Assembly: GCA_933207985.1 (NCBI GenBank)
Contig: OW240915.1
Coordinates: 111,926,069 to 111,990,068 of the forward strand
DNA length: 64,000 nt
Reading direction: 5' to 3'
Origin: Pelobates cultripes
Lineage: Eukaryota; Chordata; Amphibia; Anura; Pelobatidae
Shown: positions 34,701 through 46,432 of the stretch, one piece after another
Layout of the letters: each line of letters opens with the position of its first letter
How positions within the stretch are numbered: the stretch's first letter is position 1
The notes under the pieces: model-generated
What the model was told of the DNA's origin: nothing
The model's input: the letters and a program-made list of their open reading frames with translations, nothing else
The model's database searches: none
Position numbers and translations under genes: made by a program

Positions 34701-36593
34701 AGGTGGTGGTGGGGGCCAAAAATTGCCTCTAAGCAGTTGGGGTATCAATCAGCCATGTAATGGTTTGATAAAGATAAAAGAATAAAACAAACAACCAAAC
34801 AGAAGTATTTACAGTGCAAAATGTGAGACCAGGTCAGTACCTGATTATGGCTGTGCAGGAGAGGGGTCCTGGCTTGGCAGCCATAGTAATGCCATGCAGA
34901 GCCACTATCGATGAGGACTGGAATAGTGACAGGTCTATTTAAAGCTCAGGGAGAACTTAGGTACTGCACAGGTTCAGGGTGACATCCAGTTGTGGCCTAA
35001 TACGGCTTGCATCTCTAGATTGGTGGTTCCAGTTTCAGGAACTGTTGTTCCTTTGGGGATAGGTCGGAACCAGCAAGATAATGCACGTTGTTGAGGAGCT
35101 GCTGGGGTGCCGAGGACTGTCAACTGTTTGTGTTTGCTGGTGTTAGAGAGAATTTTAATGTTTGTCAGTTAAGATGGTTGTGGAATCAAAAGCCCATGTT
35201 AGTACATTGTTAATGTTTACAACACATTAACCTGTTCATGTTACTTTTAATGGCTAAATCGAATTTCCCTTATCTTATTCATACAGAGTCTGCTAAGTCT
35301 TTTGTCTGTCCTAAATGAAAGCTAATGAAATAAAATGGTGATTTAGATTAATACAATTGATTAAATAAGCAATCATTTAGATTCATTTTCATGTCATATA
35401 ACTGTGAGTGCTCTGGGAAAAAAAAGTAATCAATGTATCAAATTGCTATATATTGTATATAAATCCATGTTAGCGTGATATGCATCTGAACGAAATTAAA
35501 TTGCGAGCAGACGGCTTTGAAAGAGGTAATGTTGTGCAATAATGCATTGCTTGGTATGCAGCTGATTCATTAATTTAAAGCTAAACAACAACATTATGTT
35601 AAAAAAAAATCCTATGCAATTTAGGGAATTATGAAATCTCACACCATACATTTTTACATTTTCTCTCTCAAAGACTTTATTAAATTGTAAGTCATTAATT
35701 TACAAAATTAACTTTCATAGAAGTCACTGTTCAATGGCTAAAGCAAATGTACAAATATAAGATAGAAAGCACAATAACTCTGTAATTTGCTATGCTCATT
35801 GACAAAATTGCTATCTTACCTTAACAATTATTGAGCAGTTTAACCTCAAATTTTCAAATGCAGCCTACGTGACTTTTCCCCTCAGTTTTCAGAAATTAAG
35901 CATCCAGTCTGTTGATTGAAGATAAAATCTTCAAACCAACAATGGAAGTAGCTAAGGAAAGCACTGTCTTAGCAAGTTTGGATTTTAACTGTTTGCTTAC
36001 ATTTTAAACCATTAAGGTGACATGGCGACCAGGATTTTGTTGCATCATAATAACTTCATTGCAATGAAAAACAATCCAAACCCACAATAAGAGTAATGCT
36101 AGGACCAGTAATTTACAATGTTCAATGGCACACTATAAAAATAACCTTATTCACTCAAAAAAATATATGAAAAGGGATGGGCATTCTAATGTACCCTCTT
36201 GCCCCCACCCATTGCCAATGTGTGGTAGCTATTATAATATTTATAGAGAATTTAGATTTTCTTTCAGCTAGCTTCCTGTCAGAGCGTTTTGATTGGTTGG
36301 CTTAATAGTACATTAGGTTCTCCTTCCTTGAATATTACAATTAGTACCCCCAACCATAGGGCCTCCCACCTTGAATATTATTATTATTGTAATAGCCAGA
36401 ATCCACTGACATTTGTAGCACAATCTTTGCAGATATTCTACAACCTGCTGCATGGTGTTTGGGGGCAAAGGTCTCTTTTAAACCTCCCTGTTAGTAATAT
36501 ATGGTATCATTACTACCCTCTCCACACCCAATAGAGTTCCTATTTATAAATTTAGTAAAGAACACAAAAATCTCCAATCACAAATCCAAATAG
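34701..36593. other. AT-rich sequence, nothing recognised
   Basis: No gene or repeat end could be supported. The part just before 36594 may be the 5' flank or 5' UTR of the Penelope-like element. Confidence 0.45.
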
Positions 36594-38395
36594 ATACCAA
36601 CTTCTATCGGTAGATTCAGAAATAGATACGGAGGACAATTTTTTAGAGATAAGATCAAACCCACAGTCGCATCCACTATCATTCCTACCATCACGAGCCA
36701 GAAAAAGAAGCTATACCTTAGAGGAAGGAGAAGTGGAAGAAGAGAGCAAAAGAGAAAGACTAGTAGAATAGAAAACCAAAAAACTGAAAAAGAAAGGGGA
36801 ATTTTTAATCTATCCCAAAAATCTCTCACATCCACTCAATTAGCAGTACTTAGCAAGGGTCTTAAGTTTGCACCTACCACGTCCTTTAAACCATTTCAAG
36901 CTTTTTTGGACGTAAATAAATTTGTAAGAAAGGCCACTCTAAAAAGATTTTGTATGGGGAAAGATACTGTACCTCCCCTAAACACTTCCACACAGTCTAC
37001 CTCAACCACTATCCCGACTACAACAAATACCTCGACTATAATAAATACTAACCTCAAGCCCCAATCGAAATTTTATCCATCTAATTTTAAATCAGGACCT
37101 TTAGAAGTATTTGAAAAACTTGTTTTAAAAGACTTTGATAATATTAAGAGAAAAAAGTCAGACAAACCAAATTTAAACCATCTAGAAAAAAAGGCCATTA
37201 AAGAACTACAAATAGACAAAGATATTGTCATAAAACCAGCGGACAAGGGAGGTGGCCTTGTTATCCTTTCTAAAGAAATGTACATAAATGAGGCTCTTAA
37301 GCAATTAAATGATAATGATGTATATGAGAAGTTATCCACAGACCCCAGTTCTCAGATCCAAGCCACCTTATACAATTATTTAGTGAAAGGTAGCAACTCC
37401 AACATTCTCAACAAACAAGAAATTAACTATCTATATAAACCGTACCCTAAAATTCCAGTCATTTACTTTCTCCCTAAAATTCATAAAAACGAGACCAACC
37501 CCCCAGGCCGCCCTATCTTTTCAGGTATAAACTCCATCTTATCCAACTTGTCTGAATACATTGACATTTTACTTCAACCCTATGTAAAAAAAATGAAATC
37601 CCATTTGAAAGATACCATGTCCCTCCTTCTCTTTTTTAAAGACTTTGTATGGCAAAAAGACTATATTCTGGTGACTTGCGACGTAACATCCCTTTATACT
37701 ATCATCCCCCATGAAAAAGGTTGCGAAGCAGTCACTAAAATATTTAAAGCAGAAAAAAGAATGCCAGAATTTCAAATTCTCTTTATTATAGAGGGTATTA
37801 AGATCATCTTAAACAACAACTTTTTTTGGTTTTCAGATTCCTTTTATGTCCAGAAAAGGGGCACGGCAATGGGAACCAGGTTTGCCCCAAGCTATGCTAA
37901 CTTATTCATGGCAGATTGGGAAGCTGATGCAGTTTGGGGTGACCATGACTGGAGGGCAAACCTGGTTTCCTACTTCTCCTACATTGACGACCTGTTTTTT
38001 TTATCTGGAATGGCACAAACAGCTCTTTACAACTGTTTTTAAAACACCTAAATCAAAATGATCGAGGTATCGTTTTAACTACAGAGTCTAGTAAAGAAGA
38101 AATCTACTTTTTAGATCTAAAACTTTTTTATCAAAGACGGGCTATTAAACACAAAAACTTTTTTTAAAAAGGTGTGCACTAATACAGTCATTGATCAAAA
38201 AAGTTGCCACCACACATATTGGCTCGAAAGCGCTCCTAACAGCCAATTCTTGAGACTCAAAAGAAACCGCACTCTCAATGATGATTTTAACAAACAGAGT
38301 AACATTTTTAAAATTTTTTTTTAAAGAAACACTACCCAGAGGACAATCTTAACACTATTATCACTAAAATTAAATCTAATGACAGAAGCAGCCTT
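36594..38395 (+). pseudogene. Penelope-like reverse transcriptase, frameshifted
   Basis: The frame is open from 36594 (no ATG) to 38042. The N-terminal part has a basic patch (KKKLYLRGRRSGRREQKRK, about 36702-36758), a possible nuclear signal. It is followed by LAVLSKGLKFAPTTSFKPF, typical of Penelope-like elements. RT motifs follow: GGLVILSKEMY, PVIYFLPKIHKN, PGRPIFSG, then CDVTSLYTIIPHEKG (motif A, catalytic Asp), KRGTAMGTRFAPSYANLFM (motif B) and YIDDLFF (motif C, catalytic Asp pair, about 37983-38003). Just after motif C a frameshift moves the reading; EEIYFLDLKLF is read at about 38097-38129 in another frame, followed by stops. The catalytic residues are intact but the protein is interrupted. 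Confidence 0.92.
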
Positions 38396-38413
38396 TTAAA
38401 ATATAAAAATACA

Positions 38414-38933
38414 AAGATGTAACACGATACCAGTAACATACCGCACGCAGGTCAAATACTTACCGGCACATAAGCTCCGCACACAAGAACACGGGAGGAC
38501 TCCCAGAGACGCACTACACCCACCCTCACGGGACCCTGACGGGAGATGGGACCCCCAAACAGGCATCACCCCCATGCAATAGACACCACCAATAGAGTAC
38601 ACCCTTTACCGAAAGGCATAGAAGCAGACACACGATCCTCATTGACATGACAGACACATAGACCTTTTGCTAGGCTAAAATGCAGAGAACACACAGCCCG
38701 GCAGGGCGCACGCCACCTAGACTGCACACACACACCCGAGTAAACAACCACTCGCACCCCATAAATATAAAATACTTGCTAGGCACACTACCAAAGCATT
38801 ATGAACCTGCAAATGTCAATCTATTTTAATGACAACACTGAATGCGAATGTTCTACTTTTTGTCAAAAGAAGCATGTGAAAAATAAAGAATTAAAAAAAA
38901 AGAAAAAAGAAAAAAATATAAAAATAAAGAAAC
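38414..38933 (+). mobile_element. A-tailed L1-type 3' fragment inserted in the Penelope-like element
   Basis: A GC-richer block of about 500 bp ends in GTGAAAAATAAAGAATT and a long A-rich tail (38885-38920). The flanks AAAATATAAAAATACAAAG (about 38398-38416) and AAAATATAAAAATAAAG (about 38916-38932) are near-identical, a target duplication of about 17-18 bp. Penelope-like coding similarity stops at the left side and resumes right after the right flank. Tail and duplication length show target-primed reverse transcription, probably by L1. No ORF was recognised in it. Confidence 0.85.
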
Positions 38934-39623
38934 TCAAAATACTACTCCATTCTTGGCCTTAATTTTTGACTATAACAACAAAAACAGAGACATAAGAAGA
39001 ACCATTAAAAAACATTGGCACATTTTATTAGAAGACCCTGTTCTTAATAAAATTATTCCCGAAAAACACAATATTATTTTTTGAGGTGCTCCCAATTTTA
39101 AAACACTTTTAACAAAAATGTCACCAAAACCAAGCTAAACAAATCACCCACCTTATCCAACGTCAAGGGTTTTTTCAAATGCAGAAAATGTATTGTCTGC
39201 AAAACCACTCAAAAGTCAGTCCCAAATAAAATCATTAAATTTAAATCTAATATTACAAATAAAAGTTATAATATAAAACATTTTATCACATGCTGCACAA
39301 AAAATTTCATATATCTAGTGGAGTGCTCTTGTGGCCACCAATATGTGGGTATGACATCCAGAAATCTAAAGACTAGGATATCTGAACATTGTCACAATAT
39401 TAGAAATGGTTTTGAGAACCACACAGTCTCAAAGCACTTTTTAACACACCACCAAAAAAAACCAAGTGTCCTTAAATTCACCCCTATCCAAATATGTACA
39501 ATCCCATGGAGAGGTAGTGATATAAAAAATATTTGGGGTAAATCCGAAATGGAATGGGTTTTTAATCTTACACTTACCCCTGATGGCTTAAATGCAGATT
39601 TTGACCTTTTTAATTTTCTGTAA
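38934..39623 (+). pseudogene. Penelope-like C-terminal part with GIY-YIG endonuclease
   Basis: After the insert, the Penelope-type linker resumes in shifting frames. From about 39115 one frame stays open to the stop at 39621-39623. It contains a cysteine cluster (FFKCRKCIVCK, about 39171-39203) and then CCTKNFIYLVECSCGHQYVG followed by MTSRNLKTRISEH. IYL and YVG are the GIY and YIG counterparts, with the conserved Arg in TSRNLKTR. In this family the domain nicks target DNA to prime reverse transcription. The end at 39623 matches the usual short tail after WVFNLTLTPDGLN. Confidence 0.93.
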
Positions 39624-40454
39624 ATTAAATAAAAAAAATAAAAAAATATTAATATCAACAACCTTTTTAAAATTTTATTATATTAACTATCAGCCTTGTC
39701 CTGTCCTGCTACTTACTTCCATCTACAATGTCTTATAACCCCAGGATAAATATTTCAGTAACCAATAAGTAGCTTTCTAATTCCAAACTTTATTATGCTT
39801 TTTATTACACTCTAATGAAATACAAGCTAATGCAATTGTATGTATATTATATTTTACATGTTTATTCAACATATGAATTTGTCATATATATGCTATAATC
39901 TATTATATGCATGTTTGTCCCTTTAAAAGCTACCCCAGTCCTTCTTCTATAAAGAATTATATATTCACTTTGCTATAATAGAATCTCACTTCTTTTTAAT
40001 CACTTTCCCTCATTTTGCCCACAAACAAGATTGCCACCACGCTTATATTGTATATCCCTATCTCGGCCGCGAGGACCGTCCCCTTTTAGATCACGTCCTT
40101 CATTTCGAACGTGATCACAACTTCACTCCCCATACTGCCTCTTGGCAACTGCCAACCCCACCCACGGCCGCGATTTCGCGACCTTTCACCATTAGATTCC
40201 CTTTGTTAACTTCCCTTTTCCTTTACACAAAAGTAAATTTTTAGCATCTAATATGAGTTTAACATGGGATTTAAATCATCCCATGTATTTATTTATGTAA
40301 AACGATCACTGTTTACTTTTTATGTATATCTTGTATTTATGTATATGTCATGTGACCGCGGTCACATGTCAATGGCGTCATTATGGCGCCAATTTTCAAA
40401 TTTTAAGCCATTACTGCTGCCTATAAAATGTAACAAGCCAGGAGTATCTGTCTA

Positions 40455-40492
40455 CACTTGAAAAAGCCTATTTTGGGCAAAACGCATTGTGT
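40455..40492 (+). ncRNA. degenerate hammerhead-ribozyme-like motif
   Basis: CACTTGAAAAAGCC, a short loop, then GGGCAAAACGCATTGTG. It has the stem-II pair GCC/GGC and the AAAAC-GC stretch of the motif at 42449, but both the CTGANGA core and the GTC cleavage triplet are altered. It lies about 830 bp after the Penelope-like stop codon, upstream of a TAATAAAAG signal. Penelope-like elements are known to carry hammerheads in their terminal repeats. Treated as a decayed relic. Confidence 0.4.
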
Positions 40493-40793
40493 TTTTTATG
40501 ATCTTTTTATAATAAAAGTATTTTTTAGACTACCTTTATCTCTATGGTCAGTCCTTCTACTTTTATTTTTATATTTTTATCCTGGCTGATTTTTTACTGT
40601 TTTAAAAGATCCAGTACTACAAGGAAATCCTTAGGTGGGGATTATTCCACTCACGCCTGGTTCATAGAGCAGTGTGGCTGCTCTATACATTGTAAGTGTG
40701 TTTCATTTTACCTTTTAGCACCAATTTTATCTACTGAGAACACTATGGGCTCTCTTTTGTGCTTCTGTCTTTCATAAATCCTGCACTCCATAC

Positions 40794-41115
40794 ATCACCA
40801 GAAGGATATCCTACATGTGGGGAGTTTAAATACCACTGTATGCTGTTTTACTTAGAGCTGGTTATAGCTCTTTTTATTGTAAGTTGGCACTCTTAGGACT
40901 TCAGTGTTTGTTTGTAGCTGCAGGTGTCATACGATATTGCACCATTGTTTTTTTTTTTCTTTATTCTTATGTATTTTATATGCTGACGCGTATTTGAGAC
41001 GTTGTGCAAAGTATTGAAGAATCACCAGCTATATCCTATATGTGGGGAGTTTCAAATACCCCTATATGCTGTTTTACCTAGAGCTGGGCATAGCTCTATC
41101 GATTGTGAGTTGGCA
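40794..41115 (+). repeat. two spaced direct repeats of about 95 bp
   Basis: 40794-40890 and 41021-41115 share ATCACCAG, ATGTGGGGAGTTT, TATGCTGTTTTAC, TAGAGCTGG and AGTTGGCA in the same order, with a few percent to tens of percent divergence. The unit spacing is about 227 bp. They lie downstream of the Penelope-like element and may belong to its terminal region or to another old repeat. Confidence 0.75.
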
Positions 41116-42448
41116 TTTTTCTATTTTTCTTTGTTGTCCGTGACACCATCTCCTAACTGTTTTGCACTATTGGTCTTTCTTTGTGTTTACTTTTGTTTTT
41201 CATATTAACCACTGAGGACCTTATCAAGAACCTAAGAAGACCTACCCAAGGCCCATCTTGTATTTTCAGAGACTCTTTTTGTAAATATTATCTCTCATTT
41301 GTAAATATTATCTCTCATTTGTTCTACCTAGCGCACCCTGTATTTTTGTTGTTTCCTGTTCTCCCAGATTTATTGAAGGGTTTGAGGGTTGCCCTTCCCC
41401 TCAGGTGTGCAGCTCCATCCACCTCTGTGATCAGTACTGTAGCGCTGTTCCTCTCCAATTTCTATTTTTTTCAATTATGTGTAACTTTTTTAAGTATGAC
41501 AGCTGGCTAGCAAATGCTGGCCAGCCACCATATATTTAACCCTCATGTTTTTTTTTTTTTTGTTTTTTTACTATTTGCCTGCTGGCTGCTAGTGCTGCCA
41601 CTGGGAAAATAGTTTGGATTTTTTTTTCATTCAGGCCTAAATTGGAAGCATTGGGGTCTAGATGTCAGACTTCCGTCAGTGTTCAGTCCTGCTGAAATCC
41701 AGACCAAATTTAGTCTCATTTATTGAACAGTGTGAATAATGTCTGGATTTTGCAGTCCGAATGGCCTTTTATACAGTCAGATGTTTTTGCCCCATTTGAT
41801 TATTCGGACTTGTGAATAACCCTATTAGAGTGAATTTCACATTTTAGGCCAAAGCAGATTAACTAAAATGTAGCTCACTTTGAGATTTTAAATCTATTTC
41901 GAATTCCTGACAATTCACACATTACTGAATAGCCCTGCTAGTGTTATATTTTCCACAGTCAGAGTTTATATACATTGTCATATTCTAAATCCCAGCCTCT
42001 CGTAAGTGCTACCAGTATACAATATATGTTTTATGTGTTGTCAGGCATTATAAGGGAGGTGTCATTTCTGGTTCAGCAGCTGTTACAAATTATAAGATTT
42101 TTTTTTGTTTTTAGGTTTTGGATACTTTCTTTGCACTTTCTAAATTGTTATATTTCAGTAGATTCATTATCTAGTTTGTATTATGGAGAATAGGATTTAG
42201 CACTAAGGTCTTAATATTTCGGATTGCACTTTTATTGTTCTTTTTTGAAGGAATTTCCAGTTGATTTTTCTTCCTGATTTGTTCCTATTCTATTCAGTAT
42301 TTTAACTATTTAATTCACGGTGTCATTAAATCACTTAGGTACTCTGCATTTGGGATACTGGAAAATGATTGACTTGCACAATAGTTTTATTGATAAAAAT
42401 ACTCCACTAGCATATTAACTTTTAAGCTTAACCACCTCAGTCAATAAA
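41116..42448. other. AT-rich sequence, nothing recognised
   Basis: Poly-T tracts and short ORFs only. No gene is supported. Confidence 0.45.
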
Positions 42449-42501
42449 TCAGATCCCCCTGACGAGCCTTTAAATAAGGCAAAACGCGCGTCGGGCTCTG
42501 A
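42449..42501 (+). ncRNA. hammerhead-ribozyme-like motif, type I layout, G12 changed to A
   Basis: Core CTGACGA at 42459-42465. Stem II is GCCTT/AAGGC (42466-42470 with 42476-42480, loop TAAAT). AAAAC follows at 42481-42485, where the consensus is GAAAC. The minimal stem III has loop GCGC (42486-42489) and closes with GT, and C42492 is the cleavage base. Stem I pairs CCC (42456-42458) with GGG (42493-42495). After a small internal loop, TCAGA (42449-42453) pairs with TCTGA (42497-42501). This matches the short-stem-III type I hammerheads reported from retroelements. The G at core position 12, which acts in catalysis, is A here, so self-cleavage is likely weak or lost. Confidence 0.6.
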
Positions 42502-43369
42502 CACCGTTCTGACATCTCCTTTACATCTACATTTGCATCCCTTTTCTCTTTATTTGCCGTGGTCGAGACTTGCCATCCTGCAATATCCCAATGACCCTTT
42601 CGGGTACTTCCAGGATTAAACTAACTGCTAGCCATTTTAGTTAGCGACAAGTAACATATTGATCAGCATCTGTGCTGCAGTTTGGACCGTCTATTTCATG
42701 ATAACCTAGTGATTTATTTTTGGTAACCGTTGAATTTGGCTGATTATGAGTCCACTTCTAATTATTGGGAAGCAAAATACCGATCAGGGTACTATCTAAA
42801 GCTTAGCTATATTGCCAATATATTTTATTATCAGTAATTTCTGAGCTTTTGGCTCTTTCAATCTTTACCTTCTTTGATCTTTACTGTTACTAGTGTCCAT
42901 GAAGGCATTTATTTAGTAAGTTTGGCCGGACATCTAGCGACCGCACTGATCGCGATATGTGCTACATGCTCTACTGCTTTGTATGATTCACACACTATTC
43001 AGTCAGCTGTGTCCATACTGGACCAGAGTTCAGGTTTTCAATTGACAGTGTATACTGGCTCGATAGTGCCTCCTGTTAAAGCTCCTGACTGCGAATAATT
43101 GCTACAAATCACTACATTATACATTGTATATGCCTAATGATATATTTTTGTAAGACTTGTTAAGGATATTGAGTCAGCTGTCTGCATTTTTTACAATCTC
43201 CTCTCTAGACTTCAGTATTTGATTCTATTGTACTGCCTTTAATAGCTTCGCTTGTTAATTTTGGTTTTTACTATATTGTGACCTTGGAGATTGCTGTTAT
43301 CAGCTTTGCTCCAGATCACTTATCTGGATCTATGTCAATTATTAATTTTCTTTTTTTCTGTTTTGGATT
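42502..43369. other. unassigned, probably old repeat sequence
   Basis: No domain or terminus was recognised. The stretch lies between the hammerhead-like motif and a CR1 fragment and may be the rest of a retroelement terminal repeat interrupted by CR1. Confidence 0.35.
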
Positions 43370-44035
43370 CACACATATAATTTTGCCTCTTTACAAATCA
43401 CTGGTAAGACCCCATATTGAATATGCTGTGCAATTTTGGGCACCTGTTCTAAAGAAGGATATTATGGCACTAGAAAAAGTGCAGTGGCAGGAACATATCG
43501 GCTATGAAGAAAGGTTAACAAATTTAAACCTATTTAGTTTAGAAAAACGTCGCCTGAGAGGGGATATGATAACATTATACAAATATATTCGGGGCCAATA
43601 CAAACCATTGTGTGGAAATCTATTCACAAACCGGACTTTACATAGGACACGAGGCCATGCATTTAGACTGGAAGAAAGAAGATTTCGTCTAAGGCAAAGG
43701 AAAGATTTTTTTACTGTAAGAACAATCAGGATGTGGAATTCTTTGCCTGAAGAAGTGGTTTTATCAGAGTCCATACAGATGTTCAAACGGCTACTAGATG
43801 CATACTTGCAAGAACAGAATATTCAAGGATATAATCTTTCAATGTAGGGTAATAACTGCTTGATCCAAGGATAAATCTGACTGCCATTCTGGGGTCAAGA
43901 AGGAATTTTCCTAGCTTGTTGCAAAATTGTGCTTCAAACTGGGTTTTGCCTTCTTTTTGGATCAACAGCAAAAAACAAATGTGAAGGTAGGCTGAACTTG
44001 ATGGATGCAAATCTCTTTTCTAGTAACTATGTAAC
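43370..44035 (+). mobile_element. CR1-type LINE 3' fragment
   Basis: The C-terminal end of a CR1-like ORF2 is followed by a 3' UTR with GGTCAAGAAGGAATTTT, GGATCAACAG and GGCTGAACTTGATGGATG. These motifs are highly repeated in amphibian genomes. The same UTR is found inverted at 49378-49850. It is heavily 5'-truncated, as is usual for this group. Confidence 0.88.
43380..43847 (+). pseudogene. CR1-like ORF2 C-terminus
   Basis: It reads PLYKSLVRPHIEYAVQFWAP, LKKDIMALEKVQ, NLNLFSLEKRRLRGDMI and MWNSLPEEVV, all characteristic of the region after the RT in CR1-group LINEs. The usual segment between LEKVQ and GYEERL is missing, pointing to a small in-frame deletion near 43482. The frame is open from 43278 to the stop at 43847, but the part before about 43380 has no similarity and is chance. 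No RT motif is present. Confidence 0.85.
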
Positions 44036-44051
44036 TCCTTGCCCCCTCCCC

Positions 44052-44063
44052 GCCCCCCCCCCC
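44052..44063. repeat. short C-run
   Basis: A homopolymeric C tract directly after the CR1 fragment end. A similar run lies at about 45523-45538. Confidence 0.9.
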
Positions 44064-46432
44064 TGTTTTCTGTGTGTATGCTCCCTATACCATATTTTCT
44101 GTCTGAGCTAGACAGTTATATTTAGATGTATGCACCACCCTTATTTATATAAATAAAGTATCTTCGAGATTTTTATTATAGGGACAGATATTCCTCTATT
44201 TCTTTGTCTCACTATTTTAGGGTTACTCCCTTATCTGTTCCTTTGATTTATGGATAATCTCCCTGACCAACTTTTTCTTGTTATAGATACAAATGTGAAT
44301 TCCAGAAGTGACACAAACATTTTATTTTCAGTTTGTCATAGTTTATAGGTTTTTTTTTATAATTGGTTATAGTTTATAAATATCATCTGGCTTGGTAATG
44401 TGCTGATAAAGATTAATTTGCATGCTTATTTTCATTTAAGGAAAGTGTCTATTACCAGCTAATGGTTGAGAAAATATTTAGCTCTTGGGCAATAAACGTA
44501 ATGTAGGTAATTGCATAATTCAACTGTGAACACATACCCCTTCCCTCCATATATATAAATTCCTTTCAAGTCCACACACAGTCTGGACTAGCAACATTCA
44601 GTTGAAATCAGTGGTGGCTCATCCATATGGGAACGTACGGCAGCACCCCAACAGATATTTGTTGTAACATGACATTTTTTTTTTAAATGCTAGTTTCTAG
44701 AATAAATGATACACATAAACATACACCACTCATTTTTTTTAATTTCCACTCCCCTTATTGCACAACTGCACGGATTGGTTTATTGAGAATGAATTATGGC
44801 TGTCTGGACAAGCTGTTAAGGGTGGGTGTGTGTAAACTTTGTTGTTTGTGAAAAATGCTAATTCTAATATGTGCTCAATCTGCTTCTAGATGTGATATGT
44901 GAAGTACCCCATGTAGTCTCCAGCAGAGTGTCTAAGTCTGGACTCCCTATTAATATTAATATGAATAAAGGTTTGAATTTATAAAAATTTTTTAAAAGGT
45001 CCCTAATACAAAAGTAGCCTAGAGGTAGAGTATTGTACCATCAATGTTACATTTATTTGAAGCAAGGGATGCATAGCTAGCATATTAACATGTCATAAGA
45101 CAGTAATTGTGTGTATATAACTTTGAAGAAATATCTAATCAGTACAATTATGAACATATACATACTTTTTATTTTTAATTTATCTGTTCATCCTTTATTA
45201 AAAATATTTGGGACATTACAAGAATAAGGGTGTTCTTTTACTTACAATACTCTAGAAATGTGAGCAGAAAAGAAATAAAAATGATATTTTTCTCACATTA
45301 AGTAGATGTGAAAAAAATATATAAATACAAATGGTCAAATACTTTGTTTATATATATATTTGTAAGGACCAAAGCATTGCCAGCAGAACAGCTTACTAAA
45401 AATGGCAACATATAGTGCCCACATACATTAAATACTTATTTCTAAAAAAAAAGCTGCTATAGCACTCTTTATCAGTCTCTGGAATGCTAATGTAATGCTA
45501 ACAGTAGAGTTCATTCACTCACCCCCCTCCCCCCCCCCATGTAGGAATGATTTAACTGATTGAAATTTCCTGTACTGTTTGAAAGCAGGGGATGAGCTTA
45601 CATTTTCAGCAACATTACATGCTTTATATCAGTGACTAGTAGCGACTTCTGACAAAGAAATGCGTTCACCTTTGGGCTGGTAATCATAATTAGAGTGTAA
45701 ATGATGGTGAGTGAGGCTTTATGGAGTAGATTTCATACTACAAAATATATGAAAACCAAAATGTTTGTATTGCGTTTGAGCAAGAATAGTATAACTTATT
45801 AGCTTAATGCTGGATGGTGAGTAACAACTATTTAGTTTAACCATATCAGTTCCAGTCATGTCATACACACTGTGCAATGTACTTGTCAGATAATTATAGA
45901 AAGAAAGAAAGAAAGAAGAAAGAAGAGTTAAACAAATGAAATATAAAATTAATTTTTTTTACAGTCATAATGATGTTTTAATTGAGTTTAGCTTGTCTAG
46001 AGCTGTGGTTTAAAGAGAGAGGGGATGGAGTCTGGTACCCAAGCATGTTAAGGGTTGGAATTCTGTTACATCAACAAAATGAGCGCACTCTCTGTTGTTG
46101 GCTTTAAAAATCAATAAATCCGACATGTGAATCCTATATAAGATCTAGGATTCATATCTTTATCAAAGCCAAATTTCAGCTTCACTTGTAACAAATCTGA
46201 ACGCAAGAACGCAAATGTGCTAAACAAATTCACCTGATTTGTGCAGAAATCTGCTGTAAAAACAGCCAGTGCACACTTTAAAAATAATAATCAATAAAGT
46301 AATATGATTTTTGAAAAAAAAATATGTAAATATATTATCAATGAATTAACAACACATTTTATAAATGTAATAATCTATATAAATATGTCTATGAATACAA
46401 CTTTCTTCCATGAATTATCTATGAAAAGAGTC
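44064..46432. other. AT-rich sequence containing one copy of a duplicated unknown segment
   Basis: About 45040-45120 and 45660-45770 resemble 50080-50160 and 50525-50610 in the same order and orientation (see the repeat at 50060). A GAAA tract lies at about 45899-45926. No gene is supported. Confidence 0.5.

Larger units (their letters stand above)
36594..39640 (+). mobile_element. Penelope-like retroelement, split by a short insert
   Basis: An RT of the Penelope type is followed by a C-terminal GIY-YIG endonuclease domain, the defining layout of endonuclease-bearing Penelope-like elements (for example Neptune in Xenopus). The coding region is broken by a frameshift at about 38030, stops, and an A-tailed insert at 38414-38933. 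True element ends are uncertain. A hammerhead-like motif at 40455-40492 may belong to its downstream long terminal repeat, which would put the 3' end near 40530. Confidence 0.9.
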
